DNA of 64,000 bases from Solirubrum koreensis (GCF_039541855.1 NZ_BAABHA010000007.1:133865-197864), one strand, 5' to 3'. Numbered from the stretch's first letter, positions 54,401 through 63,000 are shown. Translations and numbers: made by a program. The notes: generated by a model from the letters alone, not told the origin.

Positions 54401-54584
54401 CGGGCTTCAGGCTGCGTACGGCGTAATACAGCTGCGGCGAGGCCAGGTACAGCCCACTCAGAAACGTTTCGTCGCGCACCAGCGTGGCCAGCGCGGCCTG
54501 ATCATCGGCAAAAAAATGCTGGTAATAATCGAGCGAGTACAGCGGCACTCGCACCACGGCTTTATTGAAATAGGTGTTTTTCAT
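51423..54584 (-). CDS. class I lanthipeptide dehydratase LanB (1)
   Basis: A 1053-residue full-length LanB. It is the tRNA-Glu-dependent enzyme that glutamylates Ser/Thr in the precursor and eliminates glutamate to give dehydroamino acids. The N-terminal glutamylation domain (to about residue 740) has LSTRCTPFGLFAG, FHHxx-like segments and LDxxxGIGYGNFL (ESGIGYG); the C-terminal elimination (SpaB_C) domain has GSEWLYFNLYTG and WFFIRYYDPKFHVRLRLHL. The two domains are fused, unlike the split enzymes of some Bacteroidota clusters. It is 58 bases downstream of lanC. Confidence 0.95.
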   Translation of the reverse strand: MKNTYFNKAVVRVPLYSLDYYQHFFADDQAALATLVRDETFLSGLYLASPQLYYAVRSLKPGELLEDNKKARKLRLTLAKYVNRLSTRCTPFGLFAGCAVVDVQAGDSALELAAPEQYQQHTRLDSQYLFSLTSKLSAEAWVRPYLRYTVNTSLYQLGDAYRYVEYTYRGTKRKYQLVSVSRHTYIDRLLALLRDAPQGLNIQEMAAGLADEDVTANDTAQFVERLIDAQILVSNLELGTTGGVLEEQALAVLSKLQHAAAAEPSHHAAIGNLLAYLGQLRRDAQAVDAQPIPGKMHGYQQLKGLATEFKHPFEESSLLQTDLTTTFAQGQIDAAVAEQVQKAAEALSRLAANRPNTKLDKFKKAFEERYDARVVPLVEALDIESGIGYGNFLDDSRSDISELIGGLRLGSTKAADEKTTLSSLHTDFWLPKLLDAQRRQAAVVNLTDADLAPYAFTGKCLTTTYSAMTSLYQDAAGQPVVHLQGVTGPTAATWLGRFGNQDAGMSALMQEVAAVEEAAHADKLVAEITHLPEARLGNVLQRPALRRYEIPYLASSAVDAEHQLPIQDLMLCIRDNRLVLFSQRHQREVLPYLTNAHFYGNGKSLPLYHFLCDMQELNGMVGMVLELEPLRRLFKHLPRVTYGNVILKRASWVFTQQELAPVLRATDAQLPAAFAAFAQQHGLPATFSIAKGDNELIIKADNLLLLQAFVDEVKEMQQVMLNEVLFAELRPLVTNGQAAAFNNETLFFFHRDAVKVPRFRQPLPAVPVKREYLPGSEWLYFNLYTGFKNADHLLKRVGWQLEQLYAAGIIDKWFFIRYYDPKFHVRLRLHLVDARRYDEVFSALYPLLEQLKEQQIVWKVAVDTYQRELERYGFDKIEPVENIFFHDSRLCVRLLQRLSRETSEETRWLACLASIDGYFDLFGLDLAARKAFAETMHERFTQEFNATGTSARTLDKKYRDQRAAIVGFLAGTHHSALAADVAGLVQERNDSLSADAARLHTVDGPGILSYIDSLVHMHVNRLFRTQQRVYELVLYGFLRKYYTSLLAQQVVPA

Positions 54585-54642
54585 GGCAGCGTCTGATTAT
54601 CTATGGAAGCGTCTGAGTAAAGAACTGTGGCCGCCGCTGGGG

Positions 54643-55875
54643 CTAGCTGAGCAGGAAAAACCGGTCCCAGTCGCTGGACGCTTCGGGTCGTAAGTAGTCC
54701 AGCAGCACCAAGGCCACGCCGATGGCCCCGTCGAGCAGGCCGTGCTTTACCTCGTAGGTTTCGCCGGCAAATTTTTGGTAGCCGCCGGGTCCATCGGCGT
54801 GGTGCCCAAGGGCCAGCGTTTGGGATATCCAGGCTTGGTAATGATGGCGGAAGTTTTCGTTTCCGCTGTACAGCAGCCACTTGCGGTAGGTGTGCGCCAC
54901 ACTGCTGCTGCCGTGGCAGAAGCCTGCATCGTAGGTGAGGGCCGTGGCGGGCGTGGCGCGGCGCGTGGCGCGCTCGGCCAGCACCTGCGCTTCGGCCATC
55001 AGGGCGTCGTCGCCGAGGGCGCGGCCCGCGTGGTACAGGCCCAAGGACACGGTGGTGTCGCCGTAGCACCAACCCAGCGGGATGCCGTAATACGTTTCGA
55101 TGCCGTGCTCCTTGATCATCACGATGGACGGGTAGGCCGAAAGCGTGGTATTGTCGGCGGAGCGGTAGCGGCGCAACAGCTGCTGGGTAGCCTGCAGCGC
55201 GGCGCGGACGCGCTCGGGCTGGGACGCCAGCGGCAGGTACTTCACCAGAAACATCAGGTTGGCCACCACGCCGTGGGCCATGCCGCAGTTCACGTAGCGG
55301 GCCTGCTCGTCGGTGTAGCCCGGCACAAACTCGTTATAGGCCAAACCGGCCTCCACCTGCTGCTCAATGCCACTTACCAGGGCTTCGCAGGCGTCAATCA
55401 GCTCGGCCCGCTCAGGAGCCACCGCGAGCCGCGCCAACAGGTAGTGGCCTATGCCCAGGGCGCCGTGCAGCATGTCCAAGTTGGCCCGCTTCACCAGCCG
55501 CTGCATCACGGCCATGAGCACGTGGTCTGTGTCCAGGAGCAGCTCGTCGATGGAGCTGCCCAGAAAGCCTTTTTCGCGTAGGTAGTTGAACAGGTACGCC
55601 GGGCCGGCCAGCCCGTTGCAGTACGCAAACGAGCCTACACGCTCCTGCAGTTGCTGCAATACCTGGTTGATTACTTCAACGGCTCTTTGCCGGTAAATTT
55701 CATCTTTTGAATAATCGTACAACTCATAATAAAGCAAGGCCAATCCCGACACCCCGTTCATCAACGACACCTGGGCCTTACCGGCTGCCACTTCGGCTTG
55801 ATAATTAGCAAATAATGCCTGTTCGATTTGCTGAACCTTATCAAAAGCGGAATCTACTGTCTTAACCGAAATCAT
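54643..55875 (-). CDS. lanthionine cyclase LanC
   Basis: A 410-residue LanC-like alpha/alpha toroid. All three zinc ligands are present: Cys270 in GWCYGD, and Cys320-His321 in AGFCHGSS. Helical repeats with YCNGLAG, GALGIGHYLL, NCGMAHGVVAN and HGLLDGAIGVALVLLDYL are visible. It should couple Cys of the precursor to dehydroalanine/dehydrobutyrine to form thioether rings. It lies between the precursors and LanB and is probably transcribed from the precursor promoter through two hairpins. Confidence 0.95.
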   Translation of the reverse strand: MISVKTVDSAFDKVQQIEQALFANYQAEVAAGKAQVSLMNGVSGLALLYYELYDYSKDEIYRQRAVEVINQVLQQLQERVGSFAYCNGLAGPAYLFNYLREKGFLGSSIDELLLDTDHVLMAVMQRLVKRANLDMLHGALGIGHYLLARLAVAPERAELIDACEALVSGIEQQVEAGLAYNEFVPGYTDEQARYVNCGMAHGVVANLMFLVKYLPLASQPERVRAALQATQQLLRRYRSADNTTLSAYPSIVMIKEHGIETYYGIPLGWCYGDTTVSLGLYHAGRALGDDALMAEAQVLAERATRRATPATALTYDAGFCHGSSSVAHTYRKWLLYSGNENFRHHYQAWISQTLALGHHADGPGGYQKFAGETYEVKHGLLDGAIGVALVLLDYLRPEASSDWDRFFLLS

Positions 55876-55947
55876 GGCAGAAATGGAATTGCATTAAATG
55901 GTGGTAGCACTTCAAAACAACGGGCTCCAAAGCCCCTCCCCGCGGGG

Positions 55948-56006
55948 AAAGTATACAGGGCCGGCGAAGGCACCTGTATACTTTGCACTACTAAGCGGGA
56001 GTAGTG
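55948..56006 (-). promoter_or_regulatory. two adjacent hairpins between precursor genes and lanC
   Basis: A perfect 12-bp inverted repeat AAAGTATACAGG / CCTGTATACTTT with a 13-base loop (55948-55984) is next to a 7-bp one CACTACT / AGTAGTG (55986-56006). Neither is followed by a T-run on the minus strand. Such hairpins after a lantibiotic precursor gene usually act as leaky terminators or mRNA 3'-end stabilisers that keep precursor mRNA in excess over enzyme mRNA. The function here is inferred. Confidence 0.6.
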
Positions 56007-56031
56007 ACTACCCCTGGGTAGCTAGCGTCAG

Positions 56032-56226
56032 TTAGGAAGCCTGCTCGACTTCCACCGGCGTGGGGCGGGTGGAGGTGCACCAGCAGCAGGTGATGTTCGA
56101 GGCCGTGCTGTTGGCCGTGTCGTAGCCGCCGCCGGCGAGCTGGTCCATTTCCTGCTCCGAGAGGTTGGCTACGGCTTCTTTGTCGAAGGAGAGCTTGGCG
56201 TTTTGTACGTCGATGTTGTTAGACAT
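56032..56226 (-). CDS. lanthipeptide precursor LanA (copy 1)
   Basis: A 64-residue class I precursor. The leader contains KLSFDKEAVANLSEQEMDQL and ends AGGG; the Bacteroidota natural-product leader pattern and a Gly-Gly site for the C39 exporter are clear. After cleavage at GG a core of about 31 residues remains, starting GYDTANSTASNIT then CCWC then TSTRPTPVEVEQAS. Five Ser/Thr precede three Cys, enough for three thioether rings; the tail has five more Ser/Thr without Cys. Residues 10-64 are identical to copy 2. Confidence 0.93.
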   Translation of the reverse strand: MSNNIDVQNAKLSFDKEAVANLSEQEMDQLAGGGYDTANSTASNITCCWCTSTRPTPVEVEQAS

Positions 56227-56287
56227 GGGATTGAGTGAAAAAGGGTTGAGAAAAAGGGTTGGAAAAGGTTAGAATGAACTGTGCGGC

Positions 56288-56482
56288 TTAGGAGGCCTGC
56301 TCGACTTCCACCGGCGTGGGGCGGGTGGAGGTGCACCAGCAGCAGGTGATGTTCGAGGCCGTGCTGTTGGCCGTGTCGTAGCCGCCGCCGGCGAGCTGGT
56401 CCATTTCCTGCTCCGAGAGGTTGGCTACGGCTTCTTTGTCGAAGGAGAGCTTGGCGTTGGACACTTCGTTGTGTTTGGACAT
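56288..56482 (-). CDS. lanthipeptide precursor LanA (copy 2)
   Basis: A 64-residue precursor differing from copy 1 only in the first nine residues (MSKHNEVSN instead of MSNNIDVQN). The shared 165 bases are identical as far as I can read, so duplication is very recent or maintained by gene conversion. Both upstream regions have pyrimidine-rich repeats (CAACCCTTTTTC) just before the ATG. Core and processing are as in copy 1. Confidence 0.93.
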   Translation of the reverse strand: MSKHNEVSNAKLSFDKEAVANLSEQEMDQLAGGGYDTANSTASNITCCWCTSTRPTPVEVEQAS

Positions 56483-56539
56483 AGAATTGAATGGAAAAGG
56501 GTTGAAAAAGGGTTGAGAAAAAAATGGTAAGCGAAAACA

Positions 56540-56761
56540 TTATTGGAACCAGGCAGTCCACCTACATGAATTATTCTTCTGATGGTGGGCGTGGGTGCTG
56601 GTGCACCAGCAGCAAGTGGGGTTAGCCGCTGCACTTGCTCTGGTGAAGACAAGGGATTATTGACTGCCAGCGAGTTGATATACATCCTCTTCGGCGAGCC
56701 TGACCACGGCCACTTTGGTAAAATCCAGTTTGGGGGCAGGAATTTCGACCTGATCAGTAAT
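56540..56761 (-). pseudogene. decayed third lanthipeptide precursor
   Basis: Aligned with the intact precursors, the minus strand reads PAPKLDFTKVAVVRLAEEDV then YQLAGSQ, a TAA (56657-56659), and then, still in frame, ASAANPTCCWCTST followed by an altered tail to a stop at 56540. The Met start is ATT (56759-56761). So the leader, the near-GG site (AGS) and the CCWC core are recognisable but start, cleavage site and continuity are lost. No frameshift is needed to see it. Confidence 0.75.
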
Positions 56762-56801
56762 GACTGAAAAACCGAATTATTGAGTCAACAAAACCGTGTA
56801 G

Positions 56802-56831
56802 CTGATAATTATAAACTCTGGCTATTATCAG
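56802..56831. promoter_or_regulatory. 8-bp inverted repeat upstream of the precursor genes
   Basis: CTGATAAT and ATTATCAG are spaced by 14 AT-rich bases in the 190-base gap between the GG peptide and the precursor remnant. It could be an operator or a weak terminator of the receptor/GG-peptide transcript. It is not followed by a T-run. Confidence 0.35.
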
Positions 56832-56953
56832 TATTTAATTATTTTTATCTGATTTCGAAATACAACTATTCGCTACTGTTCTTGCCATAAACTAGCCGTA
56901 ATAGCGTCCTCTTAATTATACTTAAAACACTCATTCCATAAACTCTGCAGTAG

Positions 56954-57139
56954 TTAATCCAGTAGTGGGTCAGTCCACATGTCCGCTAGCTCCCACGGGT
57001 AGGGATTGTTCGGCATAATGTTGTGTTCCGGCTCTTGGAACCCGCCCAGGATCTTATCCATGTCGGTGTCCGATAGCAGCATGATCCGGGCGTCGTCCAG
57101 CAGGGGCTGGGAAGCAGTGAGTTTAGACTTTTTGAACAT
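56954..57139 (-). CDS. double-glycine leader peptide without Cys (putative secreted peptide)
   Basis: A 61-residue peptide. Residues 1-33 form a leader with LLDDARIMLLSDTDMDKILGG, a GG motif with the hydrophobic pattern seen in C39-exported peptides. The predicted mature part (FQEPEHNIMPNNPYPWELAD and a short MWTDPLLD end) has no Cys and a single Thr, is acidic and Pro/Trp-rich, and cannot form lanthionine rings. It lies 22 bases after the receptor gene and upstream of the precursors. It could be a signal peptide, a bacteriocin, or an immunity factor. Confidence 0.7.
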   Translation of the reverse strand: MFKKSKLTASQPLLDDARIMLLSDTDMDKILGGFQEPEHNIMPNNPYPWELADMWTDPLLD

Positions 57140-57161
57140 GATGGTAACCAGGACTAAATGG

Positions 57162-59600
57162 TTATTGGTTAGCAGCGCTTTCCATGCGCATTTTCTCGCT
57201 CTCGATGCTCGTTCGGCGCGTTCTGACGGGTTTAACTTTCTGATTGCCGAAACGGTAGTATAAATTCAAGCGTACGAAGCGGCTCTCCATCTTATTGAAG
57301 TCATAGCTTCGCAACTCTTCGGCCCGCGTATCGTAGCCGACCTGCAGCAGGTTGAAGGGGTCAAAGACACTCAGAGTGAGGGTTGCTTTGTCTTTCAACA
57401 CCGGTTTTGATACCGCAATGCTACCGTTGTACTGGGCCCTAAAAGAGTAGGAACCATAGGTAAGCGGCGTCCGGTAGAAGAGTGTGATTTCTGCCCTGAT
57501 GTCGTGCGGAAAATTCAGTGTGTTATTGCTACTGGCCATTACCCCTACACTCGATTGGCTTAGCAGGGGCCTGCTCGGAGAGTAGAACCGCACGTAGGTC
57601 GCGCCTACGTTATTCACCGTGGTCAACAGGCCGCCGAGCAACTGCTTGGTCACGCTCACGTTGGCGTCCGCCGTAGTAGCACGGCTCAGGTTTTCCTCCG
57701 ACATTATGACGACGTTGGTAGCCGGGTCGCGGCGGAATACCTCCGCCAGGGCATTTGTGTGGCGGCCGTAAGTCAGCGACGTAGCCACCGCGTTGTTGTA
57801 GCTATGCGAAACGGAGAAATTGTGCGAGAACGAGGGCCTGATGTTGGGGTTGCCTTGGTAGAACAGGTACGGGCTAACGTAAGTCAGGAAGGGATTGACG
57901 ATGTCGAAGCGGAACCGGTCAATCTTGCGCTGGTAGCTGAAATTCCACTGCTGCTTCTCCGAGTGCGTGTAGTCCAGCGACGCGCTCGGGAACAGATTGA
58001 AGTAGTCGCGTTTATCAAGCTGATTGAGCGTCAACGATTCGCCTTCGCTGTACGTGTGCTCGGCCCGTAGCCCCAGCTGTACGCCTACTTGCTTGCTCAC
58101 CGTCTGGCGCACCGAAGCGTAGCCCGCGTTAATGTACTCCCGGTACACGAAGTGGTTGGTGCGCCCTGGGGCGTTGAGCCAGGCGCCGCTCTCGTCCTGG
58201 TTTTCCCAGCGAATGTCGTTGTCGGTGACGGTGCGCAGGGACTTCAGGCCCGCTTCCAGCGAGGTAGTCTTGCCGAAAGAGCGCGTGTAGTCGGCTGTGA
58301 AGGAAGCCACCGAGTTACGGGCCGGCGTGTTGTTACGCAGGGTACTGGCCGATGCTCGCCCGGTCAGCAGGTCGAAGCCCTCGTTGCGGTACTGCTCGTC
58401 GAAGCGCTTGTTGAAGGTAAGGTAGTCGGCGTTGAGCTTTAGCTCGCCGCCGGCTGAATCCAGCAAGGTGCGGTAGTACAGGCTGACCGTCGGATTGAGT
58501 CCCCGTGCCGCACCGTCGGTTTGCAGGAGGTTGGTCGAGCTAGGTGGTCCGGTTAAGCCGGCCACAAACGAGTTGGTATTGCCGTCCCGGTCCCGGGCGC
58601 TGGCTATGCCCCGAACCTGCAAGCCCACCGAGCTGCGTTTGGTCAGGTCGTATTCCACGTTGAGGCGGGCCGTCAGGCTGTTGCGCTCGGTCACGTCGTA
58701 GCTTTCCTCGTCAATGCGGGTTTCCTGGTTTAGCACGCGGTTGCTGGTCTGGCGGCGGTACTGCTTGGTGCGCAGGTAATCGAAGCCCCCAAACATGTTC
58801 AGCTTATCGCGGCGGTGGCTCAGATGAAGGCCGCCGTTGTAGCGAGCAAAGCGACCGGCTCCTACCCCGGCACTCACGGAGCCGTTTGTCCCGAAAGCGC
58901 TGTTTTTCTTGGTCAGGATGTTAATGACGGCTCCCCCGTTGGCATCGTACTTGGCCGAGGGGTTGGCCACTACCTCCACTTTGTCAAGGGTGTTGCTGGG
59001 AAGCGAGGCGAGCAGTTCCGTTAAATCGTTGCCACTTAGGTTGGTTACTTTTCCGTCGATGAGCACCAGAGCCGTCTTACCCCGCACCACGTAGCGGCCG
59101 CCTTGTCCCACCACCCCCGGGGCTCGGGACAACACTTCGGAAGCGTCGCTGCCTTGAGCAATAGGGCTTTCGGCAACGTTTAGCACCACCTTGTCGGCGT
59201 ACATTTCAATAAAGGGTTTGTTGCCGATTATTTTTACTTCATTTAGCAACTTTTTATCCGGCACCATAACCACTGGTAACGGCTTGTTATTGACCGAAAT
59301 ATTATCGACAAGTATTTCCGTTTCAGAGTAATTTTTATAACCCAAGTACATACTGGTCAGCATGTAATTCCCAGCGGCTACATTCTCGAACCGAAAAGCA
59401 CCTTTTTCGTCGGTAATGGTACTAAGCACGAAGGCCGGATCGGCGCTTTTCTTAAGCACAATCGTAGCGTAGGCGAGTGGTTGCATCGAAACACTGTCGC
59501 TGACAGTCCCGGTTACCGCGGCCCCGGTTTGGGCTTGAGCGGCATGAGCGCCAGTGCAAGCCGCAGCCACCAGCAGGGTTCTAGCGAAATGATTTAACAT
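57162..59600 (-). CDS. TonB-dependent receptor / outer-membrane beta-barrel protein
   Basis: An 812-residue outer-membrane protein. A signal peptide ends AAQAQ, then a CarboxypepD-like regulatory module (ATIVLKKSADPAFVLSTITD, about 27-110), a plug (IAQGSDASEVLSRAPGVV... ALVLIDGK, ...VEVVANPSAKYDANGGAVINI), and a barrel to the C-terminal RFGNQKVKPV followed by a short charged tail. It is the first gene of the lanthipeptide operon. A receptor in this place may import or sense the product, or act in immunity; it is not a standard part of lantibiotic clusters. Confidence 0.93.
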   Translation of the reverse strand: MLNHFARTLLVAAACTGAHAAQAQTGAAVTGTVSDSVSMQPLAYATIVLKKSADPAFVLSTITDEKGAFRFENVAAGNYMLTSMYLGYKNYSETEILVDNISVNNKPLPVVMVPDKKLLNEVKIIGNKPFIEMYADKVVLNVAESPIAQGSDASEVLSRAPGVVGQGGRYVVRGKTALVLIDGKVTNLSGNDLTELLASLPSNTLDKVEVVANPSAKYDANGGAVINILTKKNSAFGTNGSVSAGVGAGRFARYNGGLHLSHRRDKLNMFGGFDYLRTKQYRRQTSNRVLNQETRIDEESYDVTERNSLTARLNVEYDLTKRSSVGLQVRGIASARDRDGNTNSFVAGLTGPPSSTNLLQTDGAARGLNPTVSLYYRTLLDSAGGELKLNADYLTFNKRFDEQYRNEGFDLLTGRASASTLRNNTPARNSVASFTADYTRSFGKTTSLEAGLKSLRTVTDNDIRWENQDESGAWLNAPGRTNHFVYREYINAGYASVRQTVSKQVGVQLGLRAEHTYSEGESLTLNQLDKRDYFNLFPSASLDYTHSEKQQWNFSYQRKIDRFRFDIVNPFLTYVSPYLFYQGNPNIRPSFSHNFSVSHSYNNAVATSLTYGRHTNALAEVFRRDPATNVVIMSEENLSRATTADANVSVTKQLLGGLLTTVNNVGATYVRFYSPSRPLLSQSSVGVMASSNNTLNFPHDIRAEITLFYRTPLTYGSYSFRAQYNGSIAVSKPVLKDKATLTLSVFDPFNLLQVGYDTRAEELRSYDFNKMESRFVRLNLYYRFGNQKVKPVRTRRTSIESEKMRMESAANQ

Positions 59601-60057
59601 GGCGTCAGGGATTTTTTATTATTGATACAAACATATTCTGTGACCTAGATGAAAAATAATTTTTTACACCAATTGGTCGTTTCAAAGGACGAAACCAAAA
59701 TCGATTTTATTGGCTCATCAATCGGCGTTTCTTTTATTTCTACCGCTTTGATGACACAAACATATTTGCGCCTTTTAGCGGCCGCAAAAACGTTACACTA
59801 CCGGGGCTTATCTAGGGACCAACCCGGCTTTGCGACTACCCCAATACCTACTCTGGCCGGGCCGGCGCCCGAGCGTTGGGAGTCAGGAGCACCGTGCTGG
59901 TAGGGTAGTTTTTAGATATACTTGCTGTTGCGCTGGCGAGCCGTTGGCGTTGTTACCCAATACAAGTTCCGCCCGTCGGTCCGGGCCTGATTCTTTTGCT
60001 TAGCCAATCGTTTTCCTTTCTGCTTGCCGTGGGCCCGGGCCCGCTTTTCCCTTGCTT
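59601..60057. other. divergent promoter region between receptor operon and LanB2
   Basis: No convincing gene in these 457 bases. The first 170 bases are AT-rich and hold the receptor promoter box at 59628. An 84-codon plus-strand frame (59649-59903) has no family features and is not called. Confidence 0.5.
59628..59635 (-). promoter_or_regulatory. Bacteroidota -7 box for the lanthipeptide operon
   Basis: On the minus strand TATGTTTG is a perfect TAnnTTTG match. Transcription would start about 20 bases before the receptor ATG at 59600. The -33 region is T-rich without a clear TTTG. Confidence 0.45.
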
Positions 60058-63000
60058 GTGTCTAACTCCTATCAATTCACTCCCGAGCTGATTTTGCGTG
60101 CCCCGCTCAGGCCCTTCGATCCTGCCATTACCGAAGAGACAATTACCGCAAGCCTGGCTGATGAAAATTTTCTCGAAGCCCTATACCTGGCCTCACCAGC
60201 CCTGCATGAGGAATGCGGCAAGTGGCGGCGCGGTGAACTGACCGACTCCCGCCGCGTGGCCCGCCTGCGCGGGGCCGTGGCTCGCTACCTCACCCGCATG
60301 CGCAGCCGTTGCACGCCCTTCGGCCTGTTTGCGGGCTGCAACGTGCTATGCTGGGGAGCCGACAGCCGGGTAGTGCTGGCCGCCGACGGGCACCAGCGCC
60401 ACACCCGGCTCGACATGCACTACCTCTGCGCCCTGGCCCAGCACCTGACCGAACTCGAGTTTATCCGCCCCCGGCTGCGCTACTGGCCAAACAGCAGTTG
60501 GTACCGCATCGGCGCGGAAATTCGCTACATCGAGCATCAGTCTCTGCCCACCGGGCGCATTCACCAGATCAGTTCCATCGAAGCCAACCCATACGTGGAG
60601 CAGGCACTGGCCGCCAGTGCTGGTGGCAGCAGCTACGCCGCACTGCTGGCCATCTTAGCCCCCACCGACGACGCGGATGAACAAGCCGAAGCCGCCGACT
60701 TCCTGAATGCGCTCATCGGGGCACAGGTGCTGGTGAGCGAGTTGGAGCCCACCGTCACGGGCCCCGAATTTTTCGAGCACCTGCACGGCGTGCTTGCCCG
60801 CTTGGCGGCCGAAGCCCCCGACGAGCAGCGCCTACAGGCCATTGACCAGACGCTGGTGGCGGTGGCCGACCTGCTCGCTCAACTTGACCAGCCGCCCGCC
60901 GACGCGGGCGGCTGTTACGCGCGCATTGCGGCGCTGCTGAAGCAGCTGGGCGTGCCGCTAGAGCTCGACAAACTGTTTCAGACCGACGCCATACTTGGGC
61001 TGTCCAATGCTGGCAGCGTTAATACCACTTTGCAAGCCAACCTGCGCCAAGCCGTGGAGGTACTCACCCGCCTTACCCCGGCCCAGCCTCAGACCCAGTT
61101 GGAAAACTTCAAACGCGAATTCCAAGCTCGCTATGAAGAGCAGGAGGTGCCGTTGCTGGAAGTGCTCGACTCGGAAAGCGGCATTGCCTACTCCGAAAGA
61201 GGCAGCAGCTACTCGCCCCTGATCCACGATCTAGAGTTGACCGCCCCGGTCCGCACCGTTCGCCTGGCCCCACAGTCCGGCGAGTTGCAGCAGTTTATGC
61301 AGCACAAGCTGCGCGAGGCAGAGCGGCAGAAGCACTACGAGGTAACGCTGAGCCCAGCCGAAGTACAACGCTTCGCCGCGGCCGCGGCTCCGCTGCCAGC
61401 CTCACTGGCCGTCATGTTTCGTCCCCTGGCCGGCGGCCGCGTGCTGCTCGACAGCGTCGGCGGCTCCAGTGCCGTCAACCTGCTGGGGCGCTTCGCCCAC
61501 GCCGTGCCGCAGATTGAAAGCATCGTGCGCGAAGTGAGCCGGCAGGAGCAAGCTCACAATCCAGGTGTGGCCTTTGCCGAGCTGTGCCACCTGCCGGGCC
61601 GCCGCCTGGGCAACATCCTGCAGCGTCCGAGTTTTCGGGCCCTCGAAATTCCCTACCTGGCGCAGTCGGTGCTACCGGCCAGCGCGCAGGTGCCGGTGCA
61701 GGACCTTACGCTAGCTTTGCGCCGTGGGGAGTTGGTGCTCCGCTCGCGCCGTACCGGTGAGCGGATAATCCCACGCCTGGGCACGGCGCACAACTATACC
61801 AATGAGGCGCTGCCGGTCTATGAATTTCTTTGCACGCTGCAACACCAAGGTTTGCAAACCCAGCTGAAATTTGGGTGGGAGTCGGTGGCGCTGACGGCGC
61901 CGTTTCTGCCCCGGCTCACCTTTGAGAAGGTGGTGCTGGAGGCCGCCAGTTGGCACTTGCCGGCGGCCGAGTTTCAGCCGCTGTGCGCGGCCGCCCCTGC
62001 CGAGATGCCGGAGCAGTGGAGGGCATTTAAGGAGCGTTGGCAGCTGCCGCGATTTTTCACCCTGGCCGACGGCGACAACGAACTCCTGGTCGACGCCGAC
62101 AACCCATTGCTGGTGTCCGCCTGGCTTGATACCATTCGCAGCCGCTCGACCGTCAAGCTCAAAGAGTTTTTATTTGACCCGGCCAGCAGTTGGGTGCGCG
62201 ATGCGCAGGGGCAGCCCTACGCAGCCCAGTTGATTGCCTTGATGGTGCGCCAATCACCCTGCTACGCGGACGCCCCCCTCCTAGCCCGGCCAGGGCACGC
62301 CATACCTACCGTACCGCGCCACTTTTCCTTGGGTTCGGAGTGGCTGTACCATAAGCTGTACTGCGGACAGAAAATGGCCAACCGCATACTGCGCGAAGCT
62401 GTGGCACCCTTGGTGGACGAACTGCTCACCCGGGGCCTCATCGATCAGTGGTTTTTCATTCGCTACGCCGATCCGGCCAACCACTTGCGCCTCCGCCTGC
62501 ACCTACCCGATGTGCAACGTATCGGGGAAGTGGTGCACTTGGTGCGGGTCCACGTACAGCCTTGCCTCGACCGCGGCTATATCTGGAAAAACCAGGTCGA
62601 TACTTACAACCGGGAACTGGAGCGCTACGGGCGCAGCACCATGCTTTTGAGCGAGCGGCTGTTTTGCTACCAAAGCACGGCCTGCCTGCAGCAGCTCCTG
62701 CACACCACGCCCGATGATGAAGCCCAACTCTGGCTTTGGAGCATGCGGGCCATCGACGAGTTGCTGGAAGCTTTCGGCCAAGAGCTGCCCCAGAAGCTGC
62801 GGCTGCTGCGTGGATTGAAAGAAGCCTTTGCCGCCGAGTTCGGCATTGACAAAGCCCTCAAACGCCAACTCGACGCGAAATACCGCCACTTCCGCGCCGA
62901 CATTGGGCTGGCCCTGACGGAGCAGGCCTGGCCCATAGACGCGGCCCTGCGCGAGCTTGCCGCCGCTATCCGGCACCAATTAGACGAGCACCCAGACGAG

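Noticed and set aside
54585..54642. Short direct repeat of GCGTCTGA between LanC and LanB 1.
   Set aside because: Only 8 bases, two copies, and no promoter or operator context.
56169..56685. Alternative minus-strand frames overlapping the precursor genes (130 and 86 codons).
   Set aside because: They are other-frame readings of the precursor region and of its pyrimidine-rich upstream sequence; the leader/core pattern exists only in the called frames.
59649..59903. An 84-codon plus-strand frame upstream of LanB2, considered as a precursor peptide.
   Set aside because: There is no Gly-Gly or other leader signal, the single Cys is at the very end, and the second half has GC-rich random composition.
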